A DNA stretch of 64,000 nucleotides from Atriophallophorus winterbourni (GCA_013407085.1 JACCGJ010010478.1:1-64000); one strand, 5' to 3'. Shown: positions 23,444-33,938, counted from the first letter of the stretch. Notes: a model not told the origin generated them from the sequence alone. A program made the numbers and translations.

Positions 23444-24738
23444 CCGTTTTTTGGAGCAGGAGTCCCGGCATCACTGGGCTGAGTACCAACGGGTCCGGCA
23501 ACTTCCACGATAGAGCAGGTTTTCATGTGTTTACTGACAATTTTGATCTCTCGTGGAACTTTGTATCGATACTGTTTCCAGTTGTTAAGCACGGTGTTCA
23601 CCATAGTGGAGGTCAAAAGTGTCAGTTTAAGGGGTCGTGGACCATTACCTTCGTAATTCGATGACTTTGGGATTAGGAACGTATCGATAACCGTTACATT
23701 GGTGGTTTGGATAGCATTACTGATAAATCTCCACTGTTGTAGGTAGTGGTTGGATTTACACTTTGTATCTGAACCGGTGGCATCTTCTGGGACATTTAAG
23801 AGAATAAGGGCGTGTTTGTTGCGATCGTTTGCTTTATTTTGGTTATCTTTCGGTGGCGATTTTGCCCGTTCCGACCAGGGCACATCAACAAATACACGAG
23901 ATGTATTTTCCATGCCGGCCCGTAGCAAGTATGTCGACAGAAGTACATCTTCTAAATCCTTCTCATTTTGCACTACTACCTTGAGCAATCGCGGCTTATC
24001 TTGGTGTAGCGCTTTGGGAGAACGACTAAAGCGAATCAACGAGACCGGGTGGATCGCTTTGAGATTCATGCGAATGCACAGTTTCAACCATTCAGCCAAA
24101 TCATTCTGATGTCTATTCGAAAATAACGTCTCAGTCGACTCTGGCACGTTGGTGCAGATAACACTAAGAGAAATGTCTTTCGAGGCAACTTTCGCTAATG
24201 GGGCCTTCGATGTGAACGTTTTCGGCTTTAAGACGCTTTTAACACTCTGCTGGGTGCTGAGCTGCAACAATTCAACCTTTTCCATAGATTGGTTTGGTGG
24301 TAAGGTTGAGTATGATGGATTATCAACCGGCTCTTCGGCAGTAACGACGGGTAACGACGGTATCTTTATGACGTTTATTATCAGTTCATTTAGTTTTTGT
24401 ATACTGGATTCCATTCCATTTAGACGCGTCTCAATATCATATTCAGGGGTTTTCGTCGCCGAGGCTGACGGTGTTGATTTGGCCTTGCAAAGCAGACAAA
24501 CATAACAGACACCAGGACAGTCATCTCCATTAATAATCACTACTAAATCCGAAGTCAGCGATTTGTCACATTTAGCATGAACTTTCGACAAACAATCGTA
24601 ACACGTGACAGACTTTGCCTGAGGACTTACCGACTTTCGGCAAACCGCACACATGCAGCCCGGTGCGCTTTGTTTTCGTTTCGGGGTCATCCGGTCAGGG
24701 TTATGAGCAGCACTGTTCAGTGGTTTGCACACAAGCAT
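23410..24738 (-). CDS. Element B ORF1 protein with PHD-like zinc finger
   Basis: An uninterrupted frame of 442 codons from ATG 24,738 (the frame is open further upstream; another ATG is at 24,690). Near residues 30-90 is a Cys/His finger: CAVC, then YDC 12 residues later, HAKCD, and CYVCLLC. Elements C and E have the same pattern. This PHD-like finger is known from CR1-group ORF1 proteins. The C-terminal half has conserved blocks shared with D and E: VICTNVPES, RLLKVVVQNE, FVDVPWSERAK, LILLNVPE and KLTLLTS. The likely role is nucleic-acid chaperone or RNP formation (inferred from the family). The last 34 bases overlap ORF2 and contain a hairpin. Confidence 0.85.
   Translation of the reverse strand: MLVCKPLNSAAHNPDRMTPKRKQSAPGCMCAVCRKSVSPQAKSVTCYDCLSKVHAKCDKSLTSDLVVIINGDDCPGVCYVCLLCKAKSTPSASATKTPEYDIETRLNGMESSIQKLNELIINVIKIPSLPVVTAEEPVDNPSYSTLPPNQSMEKVELLQLSTQQSVKSVLKPKTFTSKAPLAKVASKDISLSVICTNVPESTETLFSNRHQNDLAEWLKLCIRMNLKAIHPVSLIRFSRSPKALHQDKPRLLKVVVQNEKDLEDVLLSTYLLRAGMENTSRVFVDVPWSERAKSPPKDNQNKANDRNKHALILLNVPEDATGSDTKCKSNHYLQQWRFISNAIQTTNVTVIDTFLIPKSSNYEGNGPRPLKLTLLTSTMVNTVLNNWKQYRYKVPREIKIVSKHMKTCSIVEVAGPVGTQPSDAGTPAPKNGCRPTLSESVM
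23417..23437 (-). promoter_or_regulatory. Hairpin in ORF1/ORF2 overlap of element B
   Basis: On the minus (mRNA) strand, ACCGACTC pairs perfectly with GAGTCGGT around the loop TGTCG. It lies between the ORF2 ATG (23,443) and the ORF1 stop (23,412-23,410). Elements D (36,792-36,812) and E (39,076-39,096) have the same hairpin in the same place with different closing pairs. The sequence codes in both frames. A role in ORF2 translation is inferred, not shown. Confidence 0.75.
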
Positions 24739-24830
24739 TGGCTCTGTCGAGCGATCGATGATGAATATAGTGTGCGCGACAAAAAATTCAGTGTTCACGG
24801 AAAAGAGCAAAATCAGAATTTAGTCCGGTG

Positions 24831-25189
24831 ATACTCTTCGGTAGTTGATCGCACGATGTTGAGAGTATGACCAGTCGACGGCGAAGAATAAGATATTTCC
24901 GATGACGTTAATCCCTTTTGAGGACTAGAAGAGTATTAACAGATTTGCACGCGTAGATCCAATATGGGAAAATCACAATAAATCCCAATTTGGTCGTAAT
25001 ATCAAATTATCAAGCTGAGTTCGAGAGGAGTTCAACAACGTATAATATATCCACGTAAGTGTAAGTTTAAGAACAGTATATCCTGATAATCAGGAGCTCA
25101 AAATAATGCGACCGCTCTAATGTCGGCAATAAATAACCAATGCAAAAATTAAATCGGTTATCTTGTATGTGTACCGTAGAAATGCATTT
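24831..25189. other. AT-rich sequence, nothing recognised
   Basis: Short spacer between the 5' side of element B and the hammerhead repeat interrupted by the MULE remnant. Part of it may be the undefined 5' UTR of B. Confidence 0.4.
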
Positions 25190-25273
25190 AAATGAGCAAT
25201 TTCGTTCGTGATCACGGGTTCAAGCATTAGTTTCATGTGGTTGGACATATTTGATTTAACAGGTTGGTAGTAC

Positions 25274-26072
25274 CGATTTAGTGACACTTAATGGTCAGAC
25301 ACTTCATCGCCACACTTAATCCCTAGACTCTTAATCATCAGACATTTAACACCCACGTCACTTCATTCCCAGTCACTTAATCTTCAGTCACTTCATACCC
25401 AGTTTGATAAAATCTGAAGAATGCAGAATACGTTTAAATGAATTTATTTATCAGGAGAGTCTTGCAATTGATTTTAAGAACGTCAATCGTTCCGTAGTTG
25501 AGTATCGCTCGATTGCTCGAGAAGTCCTGGCGCATATCTCCGCATACGTCTTCTTCTGTTTGATATGAACTCCAGCACTTGCTTGAAGAATTGAGGTCGT
25601 ATGCTGTGGAAAATCCTTCCGCAAACCGTTAAGAAATATCCACATGGTGGGATGTTGGCAAGAAAAGAGTGACTATATTGCATGATGCCAGCCTTCTACA
25701 GCATTATTCGTTCCGGCAACACCACTATTCGCGTCTTCATACTCATTCCAAGATTCAGTTGGAAATATAGCTGTTGCAACATTTTCTATTCTACCTCTAA
25801 TTTGTCGATCTTGAACTAAGGTATGTTCAAAATAAGATAATAGTTAATTCATCCTCTCACGTTGAGGCATAGTTTCGTCTAAAATCTCAAATGTGCCGAC
25901 TACATCATTCAACATATTCTGCATTCTTCAGAAGTCATCAAACTGGGGATTAAGTGACTGAAGATTAAGTGACTGGGGATGAAGTGACCTTGGTGTTAAA
26001 TGTCTGGGGATCAAATGTCTGGTGATTAAGTTTCTAGGGAATAAGGGTCTGACGAATAAGTGTCCAGACACC
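25274..26072 (-). mobile_element. Mutator-like (MULE) DNA transposon remnant with long TIRs
   Basis: Long terminal inverted repeats of about 160 bp (25,274-25,435 and 25,912-26,072) flank a fragment of transposase. The TIRs are internally repetitive, made of roughly 18-22-bp subrepeats such as CACTTAATCxxCAGTCACTT. GGTAGTAC is duplicated at 25,266-25,273 and 26,073-26,080, an 8-bp target-site duplication. MULEs typically make 8-10-bp duplications and have long TIRs. The element is internally deleted and keeps only the C-terminal transposase region. Confidence 0.8.
25450..25905 (-). pseudogene. MULE transposase C-terminal fragment
   Basis: On the minus strand one frame reads, with only two stops, SYFEHTLVQDRQIRGR, then FPTESWN, then TNNAVEGWHHAI (25,711-25,676), an amber stop, then CQHPTMWIFLNGLRKDF. 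The order YFE.T...R, W(N), TNN.VEGWH, HP..W.FL..L is the hallmark of the C-terminal region of animal MULE transposases (known family pattern). The DDE catalytic core upstream is missing. The stops (about 25,675 and 25,834) show that the remnant is inactive. Confidence 0.8.
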
Positions 26073-26245
26073 GGTAGTACTAACCATATCCAACACTGTC
26101 ATACAAGCGCAACTCGTTTTAAATTATTCCACTTTGTCGAGCGCATGCAGATGATAATCATACTTTCATTACCTGCTGTGTGCGAACAGCACGAACCCGG
26201 TCGTGGTGTGTGTGTGTGTGATGGCAATGTTAGCAAATGAGCATT

Positions 26246-26959
26246 TTTAATCAAATCATTCATCAAACGAAGTTTTTTATAACGAAAATATATGTGGTTT
26301 GAATATTGTAAATTATACAACGTAATATTCGACGAGTTCGAATAATTCAGCATTTCGCTGATGATTTACAAGCAGCATTCCTTGAAATACTTTCATGAAC
26401 CTAAATTCATATTTCACATCAGCGAAACATTTGAAGGTGTCAGTTTGCATTATCACGCGAATTCTCAATTTCAAGTTTATACTCAAAAATACGAATAATT
26501 TAAACAAAATTGAGAACCACTCACATGTCATCCCATTCATTAATTCTGTTAAAACATGAAATGCGAAACCATTCATTAGCATTACATTCCGGGAAAATCA
26601 ATCGTCGCAAGCATGCATATTTTCAACCGTTTCTGCAGAATATTGTTATAGCAGGTTGCATAAAATAGAAATGAATAAAGTTGCGAATGACAAGTTGCCC
26701 GTTATTAAAATATCTAACCTTCTATAATTTTGAAATAATCATGAAACTTTCCCAAATTAGCTGGTTAAACATCGATGCCTATCAAAATCGTAAAGGCAGA
26801 ATACCAAGTAGAAAAATGAGTCAACTAAAAAGTGGTTTCGAAGATTATTAACACGTCAATATAACTGACGTTATGGAGTAACAAGTTATCTTATTTTGGC
26901 CAATTAAATTGAAATAATGTATGATGGATTTTGTTATTTGTTTTCAGAAGGGTATTTGA
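26246..26959. other. AT-rich sequence, nothing recognised
   Basis: No gene or repeat family recognised. A pyrimidine-rich stretch ending in CAG at 26,947 resembles a 3' splice site just before the open frame at 26,966, but nothing else supports an exon. Confidence 0.4.
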
Positions 26960-27220
26960 ATATATTTGTGGAAAACTATTTTTGCAATAAATCGGTTAGT
27001 GGTGGTTTTGGATAACACAAGCTTCGCCAAAGGAAGGGGTCAGTACGGAATAGTAAACGCTGTGGCGAATGCTGTCAGCAAGATGTTTGGATGGACATGT
27101 TCACCGTCAAGCGTTCGGTTTGGCAGCGGCATAAAACCTAATGTGCATCTTGATGGTACAAGCATTTGGGCCGCGGACGCTGTTCACACCTGCACACAAA
27201 ATAAACAATTACGCGATTAA
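26960..27220 (+). other. Unrecognised ORF with relatively GC-rich codons
   Basis: An open frame of about 85 codons stands out from its AT-rich surroundings by higher GC and a balanced composition (Ala, Val, Gly, Ser), reading for example AVANAVSKMFGW and PNVHLDGTSIWAADAVH. I match it to no retrotransposon domain in this window and no protein family. There is no ATG near its start; a splice-acceptor-like CAG is at 26,945-26,947. It could be a host-gene exon or a processed fragment, or a piece of an unseen repeat. Confidence 0.25.
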
Positions 27221-27554
27221 CCCACATGTAAGCAGTGGATCATTTCGCCCCGATCTAAATTGTCTATCTAAGGTAGCTTTTGATTGGTCCACAAACTGCC
27301 ATTTTAAACCTTACACCCATGGTTTGACGAAGAATTTGTGTCAGAAGTGAAACATGATCAACATGTTCATTATTTAATCATGTAACGTGAAGTCTATGCT
27401 TTAATAAGGTACTCATTTTCAACATGACAGCAACTTTGTTGTGGAACTTTTGTGCGGGATTAAAAACGGTAAAACTCACGCTGCAATTTGTCTAGTTATT
27501 CTGTCAAAGATCAATTATTATTGATAAGTCAATCAAAATCAGTTAAAAAATAAT
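27221..27554. other. AT-rich sequence, nothing recognised
   Basis: No feature recognised. Confidence 0.4.
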
Positions 27555-27830
27555 ATATCCCCTGGATTTACACACCGCAACCGGTTTCTGGTTGTTTGAA
27601 TTCATCAAGTAAAGACAATAATAATAATGGCTTCATCAAGGCTTCTAACAGTAGCTTCAAGCACTAACTATGTATCTCGAATTAATTTGGAACGGAAAAT
27701 TACAATATTATCACAACATTATCAAGGCTCACTGAACCTAATCTTACTGTCTCCACCTGATAACGGCAAACAGCCAGAAACCGGTAAGGAATGGGGATGT
27801 GAGCACCACAATACATTGTACAATATTATT
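27555..27830. mobile_element. Two decayed hammerhead fragments in opposite orientation
   Basis: A minus-oriented fragment at 27,567-27,620 keeps ACCGGTTTC and a degenerate core (CTTGATGA on the minus strand). A plus-oriented fragment at 27,725-27,815 carries CTCCAC, CTGATAA (normally CTGATGA), CGGCAAACAGCCA, GAAA and CCGGTA, but GTGG is replaced by AGGA. Both are of the GUA subfamily seen at 14,166-14,545. The core change and lost stem I predict no cleavage. Confidence 0.65.
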
Positions 27831-28159
27831 ACTTACAGTGTAGTTCGAAGATTCAAACTGCAAAAAATAAATATTGATGAATATATTCGCAACTTAAAGT
27901 TAAAATCTCATCGGTCGACTCAAACTCACACATTGGATCTGGTCAACTTTCTGTATGAAAATAAATTTCGATTGAGAATCAAATATTTAATTCTGATTGT
28001 ATTCTTTTCAGGCAACATATTATAATATTTTTATTAATTAATATACAATATAGTGACTGATACTATAAACGGTTCGTTAAAACCAGAATTATCGATTAAT
28101 GATTGCGTAACTAGTAGCAATGTTTGAATTAATAAAAGTCAAACAATGTTGATAAAAGA
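27831..28159. other. AT-rich spacer, nothing recognised
   Basis: No feature recognised between the two groups of hammerhead fragments. Confidence 0.4.
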
Positions 28160-28260
28160 CCAAAGTATTTTGGTGCTCATATCCCCATCCACTACCGGTT
28201 TCTGGCTGTTTGCCGTCATCAGGTGGAGACAGTAGGATCAGGATCAGATTTCAAGGTCAA
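28160..28260 (-). mobile_element. Truncated retrozyme-like fragment, GUA subfamily
   Basis: About 100 bp of the unit seen at 14,412-14,510, including the hammerhead and the following AGACAGTAGGATCAGGATCAG. It ends immediately before the 5' leader of element C, so C may have inserted next to or into it. Confidence 0.65.
28189..28226 (-). ncRNA. Type I hammerhead ribozyme motif (GUA type)
   Basis: Minus strand: CCAC, core CUGAUGA, stem II CGGC/GCCA with loop AAACA, GAAA, ACCGGUA, GUGG. All invariant residues are present; the basal stem II pair is C.A. As a lone fragment it lacks a second unit. Confidence 0.72.
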
Positions 28261-28324
28261 CGTGGTATTTTGCTTCTTACGAATCCTTTGGTTTGTATTT
28301 ATTTGATTTCCACCGGATTTTAAC

Positions 28325-29577
28325 ATGGTTATGACTAGAAAATCTGCAAAAGTAGATAATACAGCACATACTGTCACGAAGATGCAAGGGAATCGATGCC
28401 CCGCTGCTCGCTCGGGCGACTCTTGTCTGGTATGCGCTAAACAGGTTTCTGATAATGCAAAAGCAGTACAATGTGAAATATGTCTTAAATGGATGCATAT
28501 TCAGTGCGGAGGAATGAAGCCAGAGACGTATCAGTTGCTTCAGATTATATCATGCGATATTATTCGGACTGTATGTAGGATATGCCTTCCACCATCAAGT
28601 GTTAAACACGGAAGTAGTCAGAATAAAGTCGTAGCTGCATCTACTAAAGCCGCTAAAGTGCTTGTTGGAGATGACATAAACATTGACCCAGCTGAGGATA
28701 GACACCACCTATCTGTGTAGAAAACTTGCATGCCATTCGCTTCCTCGACTATAAGCCGTTTACAAAATGGTATTAGTATCGAGGATCCATTGAACGTGCA
28801 GGAACTGGACGTTTGCTCGCATTCAACACCGTTTGCTCAACAGTCCGGAAGGAATAAGACTTATGCAGATGTGACGTCGAAGGGTCTACACAGTGATCCG
28901 GGCTATGAAATATTGTCACGGCGATTGAGCAAAATAGAGGCTCAGCTAAATGTAGTGGAAGAAGTACCTACTTCTGATAATGCTTTTAGATCTCCGGTCT
29001 CAAAGAAGCCACTTTTGGATTCTGGGAAGCGATGCCTTATTATTCAATTTAATTCAATTTAATGGGCTAAAAAGCACATAGCTTTACAAGAACCACAGAA
29101 TAATATGCGAATTACAAATAACATAGGTAGTAAAACGGGGTTTGTTGGGTAAATGTTCCTGAGCAAACCGACGACATGGCTGAAATACGCTTACAGCAAG
29201 AGCGAACTTTCCTACAATCAACTTTTTCAAAGCTTTTTGACCAAGGAGAGGAAGGAATTACCATCATTTCTGCATTCCGACTTGGCCTGAAGAAGGAGGA
29301 TGATAAACCGCGGACGCGAAAGATTGTTTTAGCTTCGGATGAGCAAGTCCAGATGCTACTGAGACGCGCTCATCGTCTTAAGGGTGAGCCATTCAAGATA
29401 CTACGCGACCTATCTCCTGAAGATAAAAGCAAAATGAAAACAGCTACCCAAGAATTGCGAGCACGCAGAGAAGCTGGCGAGGTTGATCTCCATATTGTGG
29501 ATTTTCGGGTAGTGAGGAGGAGGCCGCACATTCGTTGGAAGCCGCTGTCAATTCAACCCCAGTTAATCATTCTGTGA
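28325..29577 (+). pseudogene. Element C ORF1 with PHD-like finger, interrupted
   Basis: Starts at ATG 28,325. Residues 35-85 form the PHD-like finger: CLVC, then CEIC 12 residues later, HIQC, and CRIC. An in-frame TAG lies at 28,718. A small antisense insertion (29,042-29,135) then breaks the frame. The C-terminal part (29,176-29,577) has LQSTFSKLF, ISAFRLG, RKIVLASDEQ and FKILRDLSPEDK, the RNA-binding half of non-LTR ORF1. It overlaps ORF2 by 43 bases. Confidence 0.8.
29042..29135 (-). mobile_element. 5'-truncated CR1 tail inserted in element C ORF1
   Basis: On the minus strand this is the last 90 bp of a CR1: TCTGTGGTTCTTGTAAAGC, then GCTTTTTAGCCCATTAAATT and repeats of AATTGAATTA. The TGGT and GCCCA arms and the AAGC/GCTT inner stem match the 3' UTRs of D and E. 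Removing it brings the two ORF1 halves together. The boundaries are approximate and I could not define a target-site duplication. Confidence 0.7.
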
Positions 29578-32383
29578 AGAGATTTCGAGTATTGCTTTTC
29601 AATGCGAGGAGTCTACGCAATAAACTTGACGAGGTTAGTGAAATTGCCTGTCGGCGACAGCCAGATATCATAGCTGTTACGGAATCGTGGTTAACAATGG
29701 ATATATCTGATATGGAGTGCGCGCTACCACACTATACGCTTTTCAGAAGTGACAGAGTAGCTTCGAGATCTGCCGGTGGCGTTGCCGTATACTTTAAAGA
29801 GCACCTGATTGTGGAAGTATTGGAAAGGTTTCAACATGATGCTGGAAATGCCGAAAGCATCTGGTGTAAGGTGAAGTCTAGCTCTGGAGCTGCATCACTT
29901 GGGGTCATTTACCGCTCACCTGGCGCTTACGTTCCTGTGTTATGTGATCAAATCAAACGGTATGGTATCACTGGTGACTGTATCGTTCTTGGAGACCTGA
30001 ATGCTTCTGATATAAACTGGGCGGATTTGGTTTCGAGGGGTGAACCGTTCCAACAAGAATTCTAAGATACGATTTTGGAGCTGAATTTGGTGCAGAATGT
30101 AGACGATCCTACGAGGATATGCGTCGGGCAAGTTCCTTCGATATTGGATTTGGTGGTCACACCTAGATTCTCTGATGTTACGAATCTGTCTATTGAGACC
30201 CCCATTGGCTGCAGCGATCACTGTTCTTTATGGTTCGTTTGGAATCGGGGTCTTCAACCGAGAATACGTACGCATGCCCGGAGAAACTACTGGAAATTAG
30301 ACACAACGAGTCTAATCACGTCTGCAAACTCGATGGACTGGTCACTCCCTCTATCTACGAATGTTGATATCTGTTGGCTGGACTTTTTGGGTAAAATATG
30401 ATCGCTTGAAAATCATGCCCCATGGATGAATGGAAGATCCCCCGCTAAGGGACCGCCGTGGTTTGATAACGTTATCCGTAAATACATGAAGATAAGAAAG
30501 CGGTTATGGCGGAAGTTTTGTTCTAGTGGATGCACCGATGACTATGTAACCTACAAAGTTATCCGCAACAAGTGCACCTACCTCAAAAAAGAAAAAGGCA
30601 GAACTATGAAACTCGCTTGGTGGACGAAGCCAACTCGATGCCGAAACGCTTGTTTGCGTACATAAGACGTAGAACGAAAGCTTCTCAACGAGTACCTCGC
30701 TTGAGATCTATGGGAGGTTCGACTGAACATGAAGATGAACGTGAAGCAGTTCTTCTCGCCGCTCAGTACAATTCGGTTTACACAGAGGAGACGTTTCCCA
30801 TTCCTCTGCTTCATGAGAGCAACGCCGAAATGCCGGATATCTCGATCTCGCCAGAGATGGTGCAGTATTTACTAGAACGACTCGATGTACACTCAGCACC
30901 TGGCCCGGACGATATACACCCGATGCTTTTAAAGGTATTGTCGAGTATCATACATAAACCACTGGCGCTAATCTTCAATTTATCCCTGAGGTATGGTAGG
31001 TTACCTAAAGATTGGAAGTACGGCATTGTCAAACCAATGTATAAGGGCGGTGAAACCAGTGATCCGGCTAACTACCGACCGGTTACCCTCACTTCGGTAG
31101 TTGTGAAGACTCTGGAACGACTGCTGAAGAAACAGATTGAAGATTTTCTCCTTACAACCAGTCAGTTAACATTTGCTCAACATGGTTTTACGCCAAGACG
31201 ATCATGCTCATCCAATCTCATCACTGCTCGCGAGCACTGGTGTGCTGAACTTGATCTGGGTCACCCGGTAGTCACTGCCTTCATTGACTTCAGTAAGGCT
31301 TTCGACCGTGTTCCATTTCAACGTCTATTGCTCAAGCTCCGTGCTCGTGGTGTAAAGGGACCTGTTCTAACTTGGATTGAAGACTTCCTTGTTGACCGTT
31401 ATACACAGGTCGAGGTTAACGGAGTCAAATCGCAGGTTACACATCCAACTTCCGGGGTTCCGCAAGGATCTGTTCTCAGCCCGTTACTTTTTAAAGTATA
31501 TGTTAATGACCTCCCCGACTCATTAAATACGAATTGTCTACTTTTCGCGGATGATCTGAAAGTTTGGGGTACAGTAAGCTCTTCTGCTGATAATACCATT
31601 TTTCAGAACGAATTGAACAAATTGCTTGATTGGACGGTGAAATGGCAGCTTCCTGTAAACCGACAGAAATGCGCTGTAATGCTTTTGGGGCCAAGCACGC
31701 CTGAAGGTGCGTACTTCCTCGGGGATCATTAACTGAAGTGGGTTGATACTGAACTTGACCTGGGTACAATTGTGACTGGGACAGCTTAATCGAAAGAGGA
31801 TACGAACAGAGAAGCTGCTGCTGCAAACCGCGCATGGTGGGCTATTAGTCGGTCGTTTACGGCGATTACTCCGCAGATGTTTCGCATTCTTTATTCCACA
31901 TACGTGAGACCAGTTTTGGAATATGGTTTGCCAGCCACCTATCCTCAAACTAAGGGAGAACGTGACCAGTTGGAAAAATTGCAAAGGCGGGCGACGAAAC
32001 GAGTACAAGGATTGAAATCAATTCCTTATGTGGAGAGAGTTTAACGCCTCAACCTCATGTCGCTCAGTATTCGGCGTGTGCGCTACGACCTGCTGCTAAC
32101 TCGTCGCATATTACTGGGAGCTTATGGTGACGAGCTGCGCGAGTTTTTCCCTATCGTGACGGACTCAAAAACCCGTGGCCATGCTCTAAAGCTTCAAAAG
32201 CGAAGGACACTACGCCTACCACAGGGATCCACGCTCTCAACAAGAATTGTTAACTTGTGGAATGCGCTTCCGGAAGAGGTTATCTCAGCGAGCTCTGAAA
32301 ACCAATTCAAGCAACTTTTGGATAAGGTATTGCCTGTAATCACGGCGAAGCTGAACAATACTGGACAGGATTTCTTCAACTGA
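29535..32383 (+). pseudogene. Element C ORF2 (endonuclease and reverse transcriptase), broken
   Basis: Endonuclease: LLFNARSLRNK, VTESWL, GGVAVYF, LGVIYRSPGA, IVLGDLNASDINW and CSDHCSLWF (catalytic Asp and SDH kept). Stops fall at 30,063 and 30,399 in the same frame, with a frameshift near 30,600. RT (30,572-31,732): APGPDDIHPMLLK, KPMYKGGET, YRPVTLTSVVVKTLERL, AQHGFTPRRSCSSN, AFIDFSKAFDRVP, TSGVPQGSVLSPLLFKVY and LFADDLKVW. The C-terminus, in further frames, has YVRPVLEYGLPA, RRATKRVQGLK and TRIVNLWNALPEEV. It is recognisable along its whole length but has at least three stops and two frameshifts. Confidence 0.9.
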
Positions 32384-32470
32384 GTTTCTCCTGGATTATG
32401 TTGCTGATATAAAGAGATGCGGCTTACAAGGGCTTGACCCCCTGTCGTCTATCAAGAAGAAGAAGGTTGA

Positions 32471-33259
32471 GTGAGCTTTGATAAAAATTATCATAATCAA
32501 ATTTCGAATAACAGCTTTCCAAATAAATAGGTTAATATATAGTTGCGCCATCTAATGTGGACATTTAATCAATGCGGTTGTAAGAATTAACAAAACAGAA
32601 CTGCATTAATCAGATGAACCGCAGAGCGTAATCTAGTGAAATATAATTTGTTGAACTTGTCATGCTTGTTACATACAAATCGCTATTAACTGTGTAAAAT
32701 TGAAATTAGGTTGTAATGAAGTTTTGATAAAATTTGTATCTAAAAATGAATGAGATTTCCATCAGGAAAGATTCACCAACACTTATTCATGTTAATCACA
32801 TTGGTGAACTGACTTCAAGCAGCTGTTGGTCTCCTGAGCAGCTATCGAATGCCTAGCTTATAAACACATCATTAACCCGATTGAACTTATCCTGGTAATA
32901 TTACTAATGTTTTCCTGATCCTATTATCCCTACTAGATGAGTGCAAACAGCACCAAACTGGTTGTGGTCCGTTTGTGTGATGGAAGTACATGCAAATGAG
33001 CGAATTTAATTCATGTTTAAGATTTTTGCTTGAGAAAACTTACGTTAATCCGGAACCAACTGCTGCAAGTGTGGAAATCAAGATTGTGAAAAACAGTCAT
33101 CAACACAAATTTAAGTTACGTGGAAAAGCTTGACGAACATTAAGATTTAATATCAAATATATCAGATTAGTAATACCAAAACTTACGGATTGCAATAATG
33201 CAGGCAAAAATGAGCATACGATTCATTTTTGTTATTTGGAAAATGAACGTTTCGCGTTA
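32471..33259. other. Intergenic; decayed hammerhead remnant at 32,880-32,995
   Basis: AT-rich DNA. At 32,938-32,980 (+) a decayed hammerhead of the GUC family reads CCCTAC, TAGATGA, GTGCAAACAGCAC, CAAA, CTGGTT, GTGG. The unit-end motif GTACATGCAAATGAG follows at 32,987. Changes in CTGATGA and GAAA predict an inactive motif. No coding sequence seen. Confidence 0.55.
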
Positions 33260-33938
33260 CACTGAACATCGGGTGATTCCTGTGTTTTTATAGTGTTATT
33301 TTGTTTTTGTTATCTTATATCCAAGTTCATTCCGCGTGCGGTCGCATTTTTCGTTGCTTTGACATTTTTGTCCGTATCTTCGTTTTGTCTACCACTCGAC
33401 GACGCATATCGGATTTCATACTTTTCGATCGCTCAAGTCGAACTATAGCAAAGTTACCAGTTTTGACGGAAAAGGCCAATTTGTTCACGCGTACAAAGAT
33501 TCTCGCAGAACACGCTACCCTATCATTAGAAACATCACATTGAGCTACAGGTTTTGACACCTTGCTCCATATTCTATCTTCTGTAATCACCGAGTTATTG
33601 AGGATTATTTGTTCAATGCCGAAACCACGCCAGCAACAACTGGCAGCTCACTCAACTCGCAAAACACCAGTTATCGATCAACCGGCAAGCCCTACGCAGC
33701 CCACGAACATGTGCGAACGTGTAACGAGGTCCACCGCCCAAACAAACAAATCGATCGATCTTGCTGTGACCGCGACACGGGATCCGTGTGACCTCTGCAT
33801 CACATGTCTAACCCCGGTAAGCGTTCAAGGCAATTCAAGGTTCAAGGTTTTTAATGGTCTAAAAAGCAACAAGCTTAACAACAACCATAGGATGGTAAAA
33901 ATTGAAATATAAGTGTATAAACAATATGAGAACATAGA

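Larger units (their letters stand above)
20411..24830 (-). mobile_element. CR1-like retrotransposon B, nearly full length
   Basis: A minus-strand element with a complete ORF1 (24,738-23,410), an overlapping ORF2 (23,443 to about 20,590), a 3' UTR of about 180 bp and a tandem tail in which AATTCAAAGTTCAAATTC lies at 20,410-20,427 (plus strand). The 3' UTR carries the CR1 terminal stem-loop (TATGGT with ACCATTA; inner AAGT with ACTT). ORF1 is intact while ORF2 has several breaks. The 5' end is not precisely placed. I could not define a target-site duplication. Confidence 0.88.
25190..26245 (+). mobile_element. Decayed hammerhead element split by a DNA transposon
   Basis: The left part (25,190-25,273) matches the unit start at 60,052-60,135 (AAATGAGCAATTTCG, TGTGGTTGGACAT, CAGGTTGGTAGTACC). 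The right part (26,073-26,245) matches the remainder (CCAACACTGTCATACAAGCG, GCGCATGCAGAT, then a hammerhead region and GCAAATGAGCATTTTT). The hammerhead at 26,173-26,210 is dead: CTGCTGT in place of CTGATGA and GAACC in place of GAAACC. The two parts are contiguous in other copies, so the intervening DNA is an insertion. Confidence 0.75.
28262..32470 (+). mobile_element. CR1-like retrotransposon C, full length but degenerate
   Basis: ORF1 (28,325-29,577), overlapping ORF2 (29,535-32,383) and a short 3' UTR ending in AAGAAGAAGAAGG at about 32,453-32,465. The 3' end, with GAA repeats and no TGGT/ACCA stem-loop, and the more distant protein set it apart from B, D, E, G and H. It lacks the CCGACTC hairpin at the ORF overlap. 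It carries a nested antisense CR1 tail inside ORF1. Confidence 0.85.

Noticed and set aside
25262..25435. CRISPR-like or satellite array from the CACTTAAT subrepeats
   Set aside because: Subrepeats are short, irregular and mirrored at 25,912-26,072, with a transposase remnant between; the context is eukaryotic.
25262..26085. GGTTGGTAGTACC and its near complement as the ends of the TIR element
   Set aside because: These bases belong to the interrupted hammerhead repeat plus the target-site duplication; the TIR starts just inside them.
27627..28025. A 132-codon plus-strand ORF
   Set aside because: It runs through a decayed hammerhead fragment whose strand and motif are clear, so the open frame is incidental.
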